A stretch of 64,000 bases of DNA from Arthonia radiata (Eukaryota; Ascomycota; Arthoniomycetes; Arthoniales; Arthoniaceae): assembly GCA_002989075.1 (NCBI GenBank), contig PSQN01000013.1:1336379-1400378 (forward strand), read 5' to 3'. Position numbers and translations under genes: made by a program. Position 1 is the first letter of the stretch. Every line of letters starts with the position of its first letter. The notes beneath the pieces are model-generated. The model was not told where the DNA came from, did no database searches, and saw only the letters and a program-made list of their open reading frames with translations. Positions 1 through 11,308 of the stretch are shown here, in pieces.

Positions 1-60
1 GCGAAGAATAAGGCGTTCAAGAAGGCGAGACAGAGTATCGCGTTTGCGACGGTCAAGTAA
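1..60 (+). CDS. Possible C-terminal tail of a gene entering from the left
   Basis: The first 20 codons are open from the window edge to a TAA at 58-60 and encode a Lys/Ala-rich tail (AKNKAFKKARQSIAFATVK). Composition and position fit the end of a gene that starts outside the window. Nothing identifies a family, and a chance open frame of this length is quite possible. Confidence 0.25.
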   Translation, partial: AKNKAFKKARQSIAFATVK

Positions 61-238
61 GACTACGTCGGGTTAGACCGGCGCAGATCATATCGTAAGA
101 ACGACGGCAAGAGCGTTAAAAAGACACCTCTTTAGCGACATGGAATAAGGTACCAGCACGGTGTGTATGCATCTATATCGTTCACTCATCGATGGTCGTA
201 GCTTCATCCAATGAAGCCCGCAAAGGCCGCTACCTCAA

Positions 239-1278
239 TTAGCTTCCACTCTGCAACAGAGGCTGTGTCTCCCCTTCCTTCCCAACACCGCTCAGTCTTC
301 TCCATCTACCCTCTCTCACAGCCTCCACCAACCCCATACCTCCAAACGCCACCGCCGCAACCGCATAATCCAAAGCCCACCAATCCACCGCATTACTCCA
401 ATACAGTATCCCCACAATCGGAAACACGCGCATCGGCGACGCCCACGCGCTCACCGCCAACCCTCCAAATACCCCTGCAAACATCAATGGATACCTCCAT
501 CCAATAGCATCGCTCTCATCAATCCCGTTCCCCTGGCTTGGTTTCCGCCGCCCCTTCACGAGCTGCGGCAACGTCTGCAATAACGCTACCACAGCGAACA
601 TAGGCAGTAGCGCCTGCACTTTGAGCGCGATGTAGAACGCAGCGAGGAAGATGACGATGAGCCAGGGCGAGGGACCGAGGAGGTCAGCCACTGGTGAGAG
701 GAAGAAGAAGGTGGGTAGCACCACGTCAAGGATGAGGACGGTGAGGTAGATGAAGCGTGTCCATTTGAAGGCGTGGGTGGTGAGTTGGGAGTAGCGGGCG
801 TGGAGGATGAAGCTGCGGGGTCAGCGTGGGTCTGGCATACTCTCGTAGGATGGTAAGTTATTCACGGGGGCGAGGAGGTGGGATGTGTTTGAGGTGGAGC
901 GGGCACTTACAGAACGAGCGAGCCGAGGAAGACGAGGCTAGCTTGGAGGAGACCCGTGAAAGCTACAACTGCTGGCACACCTCTGATATGGCCCGACTTG
1001 ACACAACTCGCGGCGTCAAAATGCGCGAGCAGGGCATTAGAGAGCTGATCGGCGGCGCACATAGCGTGCAGGAGGACGGCGAGGGCTGAGATGGCATTGA
1101 GAACCTGGGTGTGTTTCCAGATGTGGCGTATAGTAGTCGTGTAGACGGTCACTACTGCTATGCAAAGCGCGCTGCGTTTGTCAGTACCACAATTCTAGCA
1201 TATCCTGAAGAAAGGGACCTACACGTCGGTGACGACTGCGATCGGACTGCGAACGAAGCTCGCGCATTCGGTGTCCAT
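239..1278 (-). CDS. Polytopic membrane protein, paralogue 1 (unknown function)
   Basis: Three exons, 1223-1278, 911-1171 and 239-812, join in phase to 296 residues. Introns use GTAGGT..GCAG and GTAAGT..GCAG. The product is almost entirely hydrophobic with about six or seven predicted membrane spans, a short N-terminal lead (MDTECASFVRSP) and a polar C-terminal tail ending in QPLLQSGS. It matches the gene at 4849-5867 along its whole length and has introns at the same two places and phases, for example TD-V before ALC here against ID-Y before IVC there, and LLHAMCAADQLSNA against LLHCIWATDQLSNA. The two are therefore paralogues and the gene models support each other. I do not recognise a named family. 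Catalytic motifs are not evident, so a structural, transport or membrane-bound enzyme role cannot be separated. It is transcribed away from the DUF3176 gene, across a 929-base divergent promoter region. Confidence 0.8.
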
Positions 1279-2207
1279 GTTTGACCCTCTTTGACCGTAG
1301 TGCTGACTCTGAGCATTGGTTAAGAGCCATTGCGATTTTGAAGGGATCGCGCGAATCCGGCTGCCTGAAACACACACCTGGCGTGTCCGCCTTGCCGCCT
1401 GCCGGAGCGGCCCCTGTGGATAAAGGAGGCGGGGCGAGTCATGCATACGGGTGAAGATGAGCATTATTGTTGCCTGTCTTTTACACAACCATTGCATCGC
1501 AAGCACTGGTATAAGACTCAGCAATCCCTCCTGATGATTATCTTCATCATCATCGTCGCCTGTGCTTGTCCGGGGCTACCGGGGCTGCTGGGGACCGTTC
1601 CGGCTATAACCCCAGGCAGGCCTGCACTGGAGAAGGCAGACTTTAAGCGGCTTTGAAGCGTGCGATGTGTATGCATGTGCAGACATCTTGCGGCCTGCGA
1701 GTTGCGAATGGACTGCGCACGGGAGACGCTCTTAGCAATGCAGGTCTGCAGGGGCAGATTGAAAGGCACTTGACCCACACGGCTGACATGCGTACTCTGG
1801 TGACAATGCTATATTGGGTATGTTTCTCACTTGGACCGCAGTGAATGCAGCAGCAGGACCGACATACTAACGATCACCAGCGGCTGCGTCGTTGATTGCC
1901 ATATCAGTATTGTTCTGAGACGTTGGAGCCTGTCACGGAGGCCGGCGTCGAGGGAATTATCCCCACGTGTGTAACAGATTTCGGGCCGCTGCAGGTCGTC
2001 CAGAGGACCTGTTTGTGTACATGCATTACTACGTCGATACCGCTCGTTGCTAGGCGCTTTCTGTCGCCTATAGTAATGGCTCAGCCTTCCAATGAGCCGC
2101 CAGGCATAGAGAATTAGAGATGGCGCCGCTCTCGAAGTCCGTACTAGGCCAGCAGCAACGTAAATTTCTACATGCATACGCTCTCACTCTGAGGTCGCCA
2201 AGCTGAG
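1279..2207. promoter_or_regulatory. Divergent intergenic region, membrane paralogue 1 / DUF3176 gene
   Basis: This 929-base stretch separates two start codons facing away from each other and should hold both promoters. Small open frames on both strands show no family similarity or splice logic. No repeat or RNA gene was seen. Confidence 0.5.
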
Positions 2208-4644
2208 ATGATCTTCTGGAGCACCATGAAAGAGCAGTCTGTATGTTCATCCGAAGGCTCGGAGACCCATACCCTTGACTCTGTCACTGCGTTGAGAGCG
2301 CAGACGCAAGCCGGAGGAAACAGCGCACCATATCTACCGTCGCCGCCCAGCACCTCGGAAATGAGCAGCGACGGAGCGCCACTAGTCAGCCAAAGTATTC
2401 GACAAGATGGTGGCGAATGTTTGCGAAGTGACAACACAGACGATCGTGAACAGCCGCAGCAGTGTAACCCAGATGAGCGTGCCACGTTGGCCGCTGAGCG
2501 TTCATCCCTTGGTGAAAAGCTACCCAGACCTGCGAAGACAGCAACAGGGTATTGGCCGGTGCTTCGATCCTGGGGGCGTGAGCTGTTGCTAGCTCTTCTT
2601 CTGTTGGTTGTTCTAGTTGCCCTGGCGGTGACTTTGGCGACGACGAAAGGGCGGCCCGTAAGACATCTGTCCATGGGGCTGTCCATCAACACCCTCGTAT
2701 CCATTTATATGATCGTGTTGAAGACCGCGGCTGCGTTCGTTTTGTGCGAAGGTAAGTGATGTTCTCGATGACCTGGCGTAAACCTCAGGGCTAATTAGAT
2801 AATCCGTAGGACTTGGTCATTTGAAGTGGTCATGGTTCAAAAGAGCCAGACCGTTGAATGACTTCTCGAGCCTTGACAAGGCCAGCAGGGGCCCGTGGGG
2901 TTCATTGAATGCCCTTGTGTCATTGAGACCACGGTTAGTAAACCTCCCCTGACCCATGGCTGCTACCTTTCAAACTACCGTTGACACTGTGCTACCGTTG
3001 GCACTGTGTGTTAGGTCGTTCTGCGCGTCGGTGGGCGCAGCAACCATATCGGCAAATTTCATTCTCGATCCGTTCGCGCAGCAGCTGATCTGGCTCGCTC
3101 CTTGTCTCACAGAAGAGATTCTCACTGCCAGTGTCGCACGAACAAGCTGTTATTATGGAATGAGTAACTCGGGCGCTTGGTTTGATCCGTTGAACGCCCC
3201 CAGCATGCAGTACGCGATATATCGAGGTCTATTTCAAGAACCTGACGAGTCCAGAGTTGTGGCCGTTTGTGCGACCGGTAATTGCACATTCCCTGCCTAC
3301 CAGACTTTGGGTTTCTGCAGCTCTTGTGCAGACATTAGTCACCTGATCCAATATGAGGAGGAGATCCAGCCAGTACCAAACTACTCGAACGGTATCTTTG
3401 ACGCCTGGAACGTCACGTATACACTTCCCATCAGTTGCTTTGGTGGAGTCGAAGAGCCAAAACACTGCAGTAACCACGTGGCCGGGGCGACGGAAGGACC
3501 GCCATATCCCAAGACCATGATAATCGGTAGCAATCCCCGCAACGATTCGGTAAGATACATCAAGTACAGCCCAACTTTCTTCAGGATCGCTGGCGATGGG
3601 GAAGACTTCACAATACTCTCGGGATTCTTGCAAAGTGGCCCACGCGGTTCTGGTAAGGATGCAGCGGAAGCTTCTCTAATGCCGGGCTGCAGAGAAGCAT
3701 CAGCATCTTCTTGGTACTGTCATGGTCACGGCGCTGCGAATTGCAGGATGACGCCATGTGTCATAAACACGACAACTGCTGTCACGAATGGAATATCTTC
3801 AGAAAGTGTGGTCTCGGTTACCAGCTTTGGCAGCATTCGTAATAACGATCGTGATGACATTGCGATAGAGGCGCTTACGTTTGCAAACATCGACTGCTTG
3901 CACGGAGCTGGCAAGACGCAGGCGTTGGAGTTTGGACTTCAAATCCCGGGCGCTAGTGATTGGCTGGGATTTGCTAGTGCTCGCGGCGTAGATGGAGATG
4001 GGACTATAGTTTCGTCACTGAGTGATCCGTACGGACGTAACTTCACTTTATCCGAAGAGTGCACATACACAATAAAGGCTGGATCGTTGAACGGAATACA
4101 ACACTCACTATCGACGTACCTGAGCGGCAGTGTCTCACTAGACAGTGTTGGAGCCAACGGCTTTGACGCGGGTTACGCAGCAGCTGGCACAACTTCAGCG
4201 CTCAAACAGGTCTTCAATAATGGGAACATCACTTTTGATAAAGTAGTCAGAGCGTTTGACGGACTCGCTCATAGCATTGCATCGGAAATCCGAACAAGTG
4301 GCGCTCCCGGAAGAGCCAGTACGCCAGGCAAAGGTATTACATTGCGGCAAGACGTGTGCATCGCAGTTAGGTGGGCCTGGATGGCCTATCCGTGTGGCCT
4401 GGTAGCGCTTGTCTTGGTGTTCTCGGTCGCCATGGTTATCAAGCACGGAGTGCACCGAGAGAGCGATTGGAAAACATCCATTCTCCCCGTACTAGTCCAC
4501 GGGCTTGAAGCCCCTCCGAACTCAAGAACGTCGTTGGTGCGGACATCAGACATGGAGCGGTGGGCGAAAAAGGTTCAAGTGAAGTTTGTTGAGACTGAAC
4601 ATGGGTGGAAGCTGGTCGAGGTTGTACATGGCAAAGGAGCTTGA
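2208..4644 (+). CDS. DUF3176 family membrane protein
   Basis: Exons 2208-2751, 2810-2933 and 3015-4644 join to 765 residues (introns GTAAGT..GTAG and GTTAGT..TTAG). The N-terminal ~130 residues are polar and disordered, followed by a membrane segment (LLLALLLLVVLVALAVTLAT) and another near residue 165. The junction of exons 1-3 rebuilds the DUF3176 signature: LGHLKWSWFKRARPL, then SLDKASRGPWGSLNALVSL, then a span ending in DPFAQQL. The large middle region is Cys-rich with many N-x-S/T sites (VCATGNCTFP is typical), so it probably faces outside or a lumen. A last membrane helix near residues 655-675 (YPCGLVALVLVFSVAMVI) precedes the usual tail with WKTS and LPVLVHGLE. The biochemical role of DUF3176 proteins is unknown to me. 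An in-frame Met at 2226 is an alternative start. The gene lies between two paralogous membrane protein genes. Confidence 0.88.
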
Positions 4645-4848
4645 CATAATGGGGCCTTTGTCTTCAAATGTGTCAGCAATCAGCATACACGCCGCTACCG
4701 CGCTAGGCACCATTTGCGCTTTGGTGAGAATGCGATGCATGACAGTTTTTGCGAGCTTGTTATTTTGGAGCGCGAGTGCTGTCAAAGCTCTGCGATTGTG
4801 TGCACCATGCACCAAATTCATGAGAAGATTGCCAACGGTAGCTGTGAT

Positions 4849-5867
4849 TCAGCTTGACTGTGAGCTGTTGCGCCTCAGCAACGACTCTCTCTCGCCTTCT
4901 TCTTCTGCCGGGATCCCATCTGCAGCCCTTGTCCCGCGGTGCGCTTCTCCAACAGCTACAGCACCAAACGCAATGGCGCCTCCCACCCAGTCGAGGGCGA
5001 ACCAGTTGACGTAGTCGGCAAACGGCCAATGTGGGAAGCCATGCGGAATGCTCATTCTTGCAGGCGACGTCCAGGCACATCCCGCCAGCGCAGCAAACAA
5101 GACCGCAAAGGCCGAAGGACCCTTCCATCCTATGCTGACAGTGCCTCGTCTAGAGGAAACAATCTGCGGGATTGTCTGGCAAAACGCGAGGACAGCGAAC
5201 GGTAGGAGTAGCAGCTGTACCTTACCGACGTAGAACAGCCAGAATATTACAAGGATGATGAACATGTCGTCATTGAGCGTAATCTTCAAAGAGAACGCTA
5301 TGGAGATCATGAGGGTTGGGAGAAGAATGTTGACGAAGACAACGACAGTGTAGATGACGATGAGCCAACGACGCTTATACGATGATATTCTTGCGTTGCG
5401 AATGTAGGCTACGAAGCTGCTTGCGACATTAGCATACGGATAAATTGGCGTCTTGTCTTTCATAGTATTGCCATGGCAGGAGCTCTATACTGCAACTTAC
5501 ACGGCGCCGGCTCCAAAAAATACAAGAATCCCTTGCAGTAGCAGCGCATTCATTGGCGCCCAGCTGTGAGAGACGTCCTGTTCGATGAAGTCTCTAGCGC
5601 TGAATTGAGCGTAGATAGCATTTGAGAGCTGATCGGTTGCCCAAATGCAATGTAAAAGGACTGATGCTGGCGCCAAGCTGTCAAGGGCCGAAGGATCCTT
5701 GCAAAGACGAAGGTATGCTGCACTGTAGGCGTAGATGATGGGCACACATACGATACTTCGTGCGTGATTAGTGCGACGCTCCGAGACCGACTGGGGATTG
5801 CAACATACTAGTCAATGATCGTGGCGGCTGGGGAGCGGACATATGCGGAACCTGGCACGTTACCCAT
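4849..5867 (-). CDS. Polytopic membrane protein, paralogue 2 (unknown function)
   Basis: Exons 5809-5867, 5501-5755 and 4849-5416 join in phase to 293 residues (introns GTATGT..AAG and GTAAGT..GCAG). It starts MGNVPGSAYVRSPAATIIDY and has six or seven hydrophobic spans and a charged tail (EEEGERESLLRRNSSQSS). It is the paralogue of the gene at 239-1278, with the same intron positions. Conserved blocks include DQLSNA, W-S/T-SP-x-R in the C-terminal third, and the FALDW/WALDYAVAAVAFG region. The reading frame is intact, so both copies look functional. Its stop lies 204 bases from the stop of the DUF3176 gene in convergent orientation. No enzymatic motif is recognised. Confidence 0.8.
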
Positions 5868-6341
5868 GATCGAGACTGCTGTTTTGCCTGACGAGGGTGA
5901 ACTGTACGATGAACTGAAGGTCTGATCATTTAGGGAAAGACACATCCTATCATGTATACTACCCGGAAACACGTCTGCCTGAAGGCTTCCTTTGCTTGGG
6001 ACTTCCGTTCAGGTGCAGCGTAGATCCCAACGGGGGCCACAAGGGCCAAGGCAACACCATTAACTCCTGTCGGAAGAGCCATGTCGCGTAGTAGTGCTCG
6101 CTAATCCTTCTCATTGTGGCTGCCACGCAATTGACATCAGCTGAAGACAAGATCAACATGGAGGCTAGAGAGGACAGACTGAACAAGTTACAAAAGAGAT
6201 GGGCGCGTGGTATGCGCTTTCCTAATCGGGCGAAGCGAGGGTGACGCGTCGTGTCGAAGTCAATAAACCCCTCAATCCATTCTCTCCTCTCCTTCACTTC
6301 AAAATCATGTTTTCTGGATTGAAGCGACCCCGAAGATCGAG
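5868..6341. other. Intergenic, nothing recognised
   Basis: The region holds the promoter of the minus-strand membrane protein gene and a short open frame on the minus strand without similarity to any family I know. Confidence 0.4.
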
Positions 6342-6593
6342 ATGGCTAGACGCCGCCACAACAGCGCAATCGACGAAGCACTCACAGCGACGCACACAAC
6401 CCGCAAATCACAGCAACGCGAAGAAACCATCGCCAACGCCTTGACTTTCGCAGTCGTTGTATTCGTGACGATAGTTGTATGCATAGAAATCTTCAAAAGC
6501 TGCAAGACCACGGCGCATGTTCGTGAGAGGAGTCAGCCGGAGCGTATCTGGCGGATTAACAATCTGAGAGGGAGGGACGTCTGGGAGCTTTGA
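6342..6593 (+). CDS. Small single-pass membrane protein (hypothetical)
   Basis: An 83-codon ATG frame encodes a basic, Gln/Arg-rich N-terminus (about 30 residues), one clear hydrophobic helix (ALTFAVVVFVTIVVCIEIF) and a charged C-terminal tail. The layout fits a type II or tail-proximal single-pass protein. No homologue is recognised and a chance frame is possible. The overlapping frame that starts at 6306 has low-complexity composition and was not preferred. Confidence 0.35.
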   Translation: MARRRHNSAIDEALTATHTTRKSQQREETIANALTFAVVVFVTIVVCIEIFKSCKTTAHVRERSQPERIWRINNLRGRDVWEL

Positions 6594-7286
6594 ACGCCGC
6601 TGCGGCGACAACACGACCAGTGCATGAACGTAGAGGGATTTCGCTGGCCCATTAGGAGGACTTGAGTTTGATGAGCCTTCAAGCTTCAATGCTGAATATG
6701 ATCCCGCAGAGGTAAGACCTCTCGGCTTCCCAATATTACTCTAAGCATTAGAAGTCGAACTGCCTGCTGCCAGCTGTCATCTAAGCTATACAAGGCACAA
6801 AATATGTCTGTCGGCTCTCTGCTTACACGTGTAACTTTAGAAGTCTCCGATGTTTGCCTCCTTGAATCGACAAGCGAGTTCAAATAGCTGCCTCTTCGGG
6901 TTCTTGGCTTGAGGGGCTTGTCACGCCATCAATGCAATCCACGTTCGCGTCGACCAATCCAGAAAGGCATTGATGAGCGATGCAGACAAGTTGCATCTGA
7001 TCATCTACCAAGTATTGATAGTCGCTGCGTCCTGCTGCAAGGATATCTGTCCGTTCTCAGTATGGAAGCGATAACTCTTTTAGATGATAGTCTCAGTGAC
7101 TTCTCACTTTCGATCACGGTGTAAATCTCACGCTGTTTATCAATACCTTTTCCACTCCTAACACCGAGATCTCAGAGTCTGTTACCGTGCAGATACGTCA
7201 AGCGACATCTTCGCAGAAAGCGAGACTGATATCGTCGTTGGAACTTTAAAGCGTCAATAAGACAACTTTCGCGAGGACCTAAAGCC
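6594..7286. other. Intergenic, nothing recognised
   Basis: Short frames on both strands, none convincing. No repeat, tRNA or transposon signal was seen. Confidence 0.35.
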
Positions 7287-7652
7287 ATGGCCAGCAGACC
7301 AGGTGCACTGGATACGGCCAAGCAGTCGGAAGACATCACCAAAAGCCCAGAGTACAGGAACCTCACTCGTCAGGCGAAGAACAACTGCGAGGCGTTTGGG
7401 TTTCATGTTGATGACGCATACACTCGTCATCAAAGCGGCACCCTCGACCAATTTTATCTAAGCTCTGACGGGCGGCCAGATTGGCGTGTCTTGCATGGGA
7501 GCATGCTGGCGCTAAAGGAAGAGAACGATAGAATCGTGAGACGGATGAACGAGCTCATACCACATAGATCCTCCTTGCATCACAAGCATTATTTCATACG
7601 ACCATGGAGGACGCTCAAGGATTGTTGGCAGCGTTCTTTAACCTTGCGGTGA
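7287..7652 (+). CDS. Hypothetical soluble protein, 121 residues
   Basis: The single open frame starts with ATG in good fungal context (AAAGCCATGG). It encodes a polar, charged protein without signal peptide or membrane helix. The middle is predicted helical (MLALKEENDRIVRRMNEL, residues about 73-90) and the tail is Trp/Arg-rich. No family is recognised. Balanced amino-acid composition favours a real gene over a chance frame, but that is the only support. Confidence 0.4.
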   Translation: MASRPGALDTAKQSEDITKSPEYRNLTRQAKNNCEAFGFHVDDAYTRHQSGTLDQFYLSSDGRPDWRVLHGSMLALKEENDRIVRRMNELIPHRSSLHHKHYFIRPWRTLKDCWQRSLTLR

Positions 7653-8194
7653 TGCACGTAAAAGGAATGTAGATACAATGTCTAATCTTAAGTGCTCCTT
7701 GATGATATTACAAATTGCTAGTTCTCGTCTCCGTTGGTCTTCGGCTTATGGCAGGGGAACGCTCGAGTCGAAAATTCTCTGTGGTGGAGTCAGACATGGT
7801 TTCGCGACTACTATGACTTCACATGAGATAACGTTGAGCTCCGGAAGTTCAAGGCGGGTGTCGCCCATCTTGGAGCGACCAGTACCTTGAGGATCGACGC
7901 CATTTTCTGGAAACAGAGCCGCGATACGCTGGCAATCAGTCACGCCGTCAGTGTCGAAGACTGTCTGAGTCCGCTCTGTGCTGTCCACAATATCACAAAA
8001 TATCATTCTGCTATGGCATCGCGGTTCTCCTTCCAGCCAGCACACTACCTCGGTCTCCGTCCCAACCCAGGGATCTCTGATCGATTGGTCCTTGATACCC
8101 TTCATGTCGCCGAAATCACGCTCGATTCGGCTCCTAGAGCTTGTACGCACTTCGTTCCTGCATTCAAATGCACGTGAGCTCCAAAATCGAAGAA
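7653..8194. other. Intergenic, nothing firm
   Basis: A 134-codon minus-strand frame (7746-8150) and overlapping plus-strand frames lie just 3' of the P-loop gene. They have no recognisable domain and are more likely its 3' flank. Confidence 0.3.
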
Positions 8195-8770
8195 CTAAGG
8201 GCCCATTCTTGCAAGTCCACGCACACCCAAGAAGCTTCTGATCTCCGCTGCAACCTCATGAGAAGACTTGTGTGTGACATCGATCTCCAACTCCAGCTCA
8301 CCGCCCATATGGTAGATGTCCTCAGTCTCACGTATCTCTCGCAGTACGCTCTCGTCGGTCAACTTTGTGTTGTCGCCACCCCTCCCAGGCCCATTGAGCC
8401 GCCGGCGATTCTCTTGCAGCTCGCACGTCAAGATGACAGACACGAACGGCGATCCACGGCGCTCCGCTGTCCGCTGATAGTCATTCACAGCAGCCCTGCC
8501 ATTACTGCTGGATGACTGCGCGTCGGTGAAGATCCATGTGGTGTTGCTGTCATATGGGCTCGTTGCGATGGCGTTCAAGATTAGTTGGCGTACGTCTTGA
8601 CGGAGTGGCTGGTACTCTGGCGCGCCGCGCTCGTAGATGCCGGCGGTGGCGTCGATGAGCTTGTGGTTGTCGTAGAGTTTAGCGTTCTGCAGCATGGTCT
8701 TGAGTTCTTGAGCGACGGTCAATTTGCCGACGCCGGGGTAGCCGTTGATGTAGATGAAGGGCGGAGACAT
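8195..8770 (-). CDS. P-loop NTPase, AAA/kinase-like (AAA_33 type)
   Basis: The start was placed at the Met at 8770, giving 191 residues, because the next residues MSPPFIYINGYPGVGKLTVA put a beta strand plus Walker A motif (GYPGVGKLT, residues about 10-18) right at the N-terminus, as in small nucleotide or metabolite kinases. The frame is open upstream to another Met at 8884, but those 38 residues are low-complexity. Further matches to the class are a Walker B-like strand WIFTDAQ (about residues 78-84) and a lid-like basic segment with ENRRRLNGPGRGG. It probably uses ATP to phosphorylate a small molecule in the cytosol. The substrate cannot be read from the sequence. Single exon. Confidence 0.75.
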   Translation of the reverse strand: MSPPFIYINGYPGVGKLTVAQELKTMLQNAKLYDNHKLIDATAGIYERGAPEYQPLRQDVRQLILNAIATSPYDSNTTWIFTDAQSSSSNGRAAVNDYQRTAERRGSPFVSVILTCELQENRRRLNGPGRGGDNTKLTDESVLREIRETEDIYHMGGELELEIDVTHKSSHEVAAEIRSFLGVRGLARMGP

Positions 8771-10067
8771 TGTTGGTGCTGGGTTGAGCGGTGTGAATCT
8801 TGGATGTGGGTTGAGAAGAAAGGAAAGGGATTTGAAGGCCGCGGGTCTTGGCACGTGACAGGCAATGCGATTGTTTGTCGCCATCCTTGCAAAGCTGCAG
8901 CTTTCGCAGCTTGTTTGTCTTCAACATCCATTACCACCGAAGACTTCAAGGAAAATTAGCTGTCTCAAATAATATTGCCTGAAGACTTCTGGTGCTCTGA
9001 CACCACCAAGTTTTGCGTTGGGACAAGCCTGATCTTTACGCGACCGCTCCAATCAAGCATGCATACTTCCCACATCTCGCCGAACTCTACCTACCAGGCG
9101 ATCTTTATTGACAACGTGAAGAGAACACGCTGTAACGTGGAAAAGTAAGAGGCCTACGGCGAGCAGGGCATACAACGTCGCCCCACCAGATAGATAAGCT
9201 CAAACTTGCAGAGGCCGCCACCTCGATCTGAGCAGACGGTCATGCGCAAGAAGTATATGGCTGGACTGTGAGAAAGCTAGTCAGAAGCCATAGGTGACTG
9301 CCGTTCAGCTGGCCTGAAGCACTGAAAAATTTGTGAGCACGTGGGACTGGTGCTTCGAAGCCAAGGAAGACCTAATCCGTGGTTATCGCGCGGCAGATCA
9401 ATGTCTTCCTGAGAATCTTGAGTGCCTGCCAACAGCCTCTTCAGGATCGTCAGCGATGTGCTTGGAACGATCCGTCAATGCTGAAGCCTTCGGTATTGCA
9501 CGGTATATGCGAGGACTAATCCAAGATAGGCCTAGCGCAGTCTTACTTCAACCCTTGATTGGCAGATGTTGCAGTTTCATCCTTCTTCCTCCTTCCTCCC
9601 ACGCTTCCTTCGCTTCACGCGCTTTGCGAGCGGGATGTACTGGATGGAGCCTTTGCATGCTTCTTCGGTCTGTTGTGCGGGGTCTAAGCTCCCTCAGGAA
9701 GCTGCTCAATTTATAACATCGACGTGCGGTTGCGAGCGATGGCCTTCGGATCAGAAAAACCGGCGTCTAGATCCTGCAAAGATGCGGCTCTTCAAGGCTA
9801 TGTATTATGCTCGGCTTACCCTCCTTCAAACGTCCCTGAGCGTCTCAAGCATGCCCCGCGACTGGCGAGAAGACATGTGTGAGGCCCGACTTGTAACCCG
9901 CGTCTCTCAAACTCATTATGAATAACTACGTATGATCTCTCAGTACCTATTCATACCCGGCGAATGCCTTTTTCCTCAGATTCTCTTGATGAGCGTTTGA
10001 GTTTTCTGTCATTCCTTCCTCTCGCAAGCTGCACACCAAAAAAGGGCAGACTCTAATCTATATCGAC
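8771..10067. other. Long intergenic stretch, nothing recognised
   Basis: About 1.3 kb between the divergent P-loop and DUF3431 genes. The open frames at 9333-9925 overlap each other, are Ser/Leu/Cys-rich and show no conserved motif. The last 100 bases before 10068 are pyrimidine-rich, as expected of a fungal promoter and leader. Confidence 0.4.
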
Positions 10068-11237
10068 ATGATGCGTGGAGCAGTACGGATCGCCATTGTA
10101 GGGGTTATGATCATTTTCTCACTGACTTCTTCATTGTACTCACTTTGTCATACTTCTTGGAGATACCGTTTCCATGGAGATCCTTCTAAAAATTCTCTCT
10201 GGTTCTCTTTTGGGAACAATGCGACAGGACTTGTCAATACGACACAAGTATCTGGCATGAATACTAGTACAATGAACTCCACGGATGCTGCACAAACGAC
10301 GGAAGAGGAGGGCATAGATACGGATAACTCTACACTGTCATTCGAGAGTCGGCCAGCTAAAGCCATTGTTATGGCTCGCTTGTCGAGCGAAGACACGACT
10401 TGGGTAGAAGAAGAGCTGCCAGAGTAAGTCCTGAATATCATTGAAGATGAAGCCAGAAAGATGACTGTCCACCCCAGCTGGACACCTTACGTATACACAG
10501 TCAAAGGCAAAAAGACCCAACTTCGTACTTTCACCAACAAGGGCCGGGAGTCATTAGTCTACCTGACCCATATAATCGACAACTATAACAATCTTGCGGA
10601 TACCATAGCGTTTATCCACAGCCACAAACAAGGCTGGCCTGCAGCATGGCACACGGACGCTCCCGACTACAGCAACGTCAACTCACTCAACATGCTCCAG
10701 ATTGATTACGTGCAAGAAGCAGGCTATGTCAATCTCCGCTGCAACGCACAAGTCGGCTGCAGCCCCAAAGAACTGCAGCTCAACCGGACCGAAGATCCGC
10801 AACCGCTGTCTGAACGCGCGCTTACGGAACGCGCTGTGCCTGCGGCGTGGAAAGCGCTCATGGGCAACCAAGAACCATTGCCAGACATCATTGCTGTCGC
10901 ATGCTGCGCGCAATTTGCTGTATCGAGGGAGCAAGTGCTCAAGCGGCCGCTTGCGGACTATGAGCGATATCGGCGATGGGTGCTCGACACCCATTTGGAC
11001 GACGACACGACCGGGCGTATCATGGAGTATTTCTGGCACATCGCATTTGGCAAGGACGCTGTCTTTTGTCCAGATGTAGCAGAATGCTACTGCCGCGTCT
11101 ACGGTCGCTGTCCCGGCAAGTCAGCCGCGTCCAAGCCTGCCGCGGTAACGTCGTCGAAGAACACCACGCAAACAGGCGAGCCAAGCAGAAACAACGTCGT
11201 TGAGATGGACGGCCGCATACCCGCGGAGCTGACTTAG
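10068..11237 (+). CDS. DUF3431 family protein, membrane-anchored
   Basis: Two exons (10068-10423, 10478-11237; intron GTAAGT..CCAG, 54 nt) give 371 residues. An N-terminal membrane anchor (residues about 8-27) is followed by a Ser/Thr/Asn-rich stem of roughly 80 residues with N-x-S/T sites, and then the DUF3431 domain. Its hallmarks are all present: VMARLSSEDTTWVEEELP, NKGRESLVYLTHIIDNYNNL, IAFIHSHKQGWPAAWHTD, YVNLRC, ACCAQFAVSREQVLKRP, YERYRRWVLDT and FWHIAFGKDAVFCP, ending in a Cys-rich CYCRVYGRC. The pattern suggests a type II membrane protein with a lumenal or extracellular domain resembling glycosyltransferases. That resemblance is inference, because DUF3431 has no established reaction that I know of. 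It is convergent with the HNH nuclease gene (72 bases between stops). Confidence 0.92.
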
Positions 11238-11308
11238 TGTCTTACCTCTGCTGCAGCCCCTCATTCTACCAACGGCCCCAATGGATAGCATACGCAACAT
11301 ATCAGCAA

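Noticed and set aside
9333-9925. Two overlapping frames of about 120 codons
   Set aside because: Cys/Ser/Leu-rich without motif; they could not be joined to any neighbouring gene.
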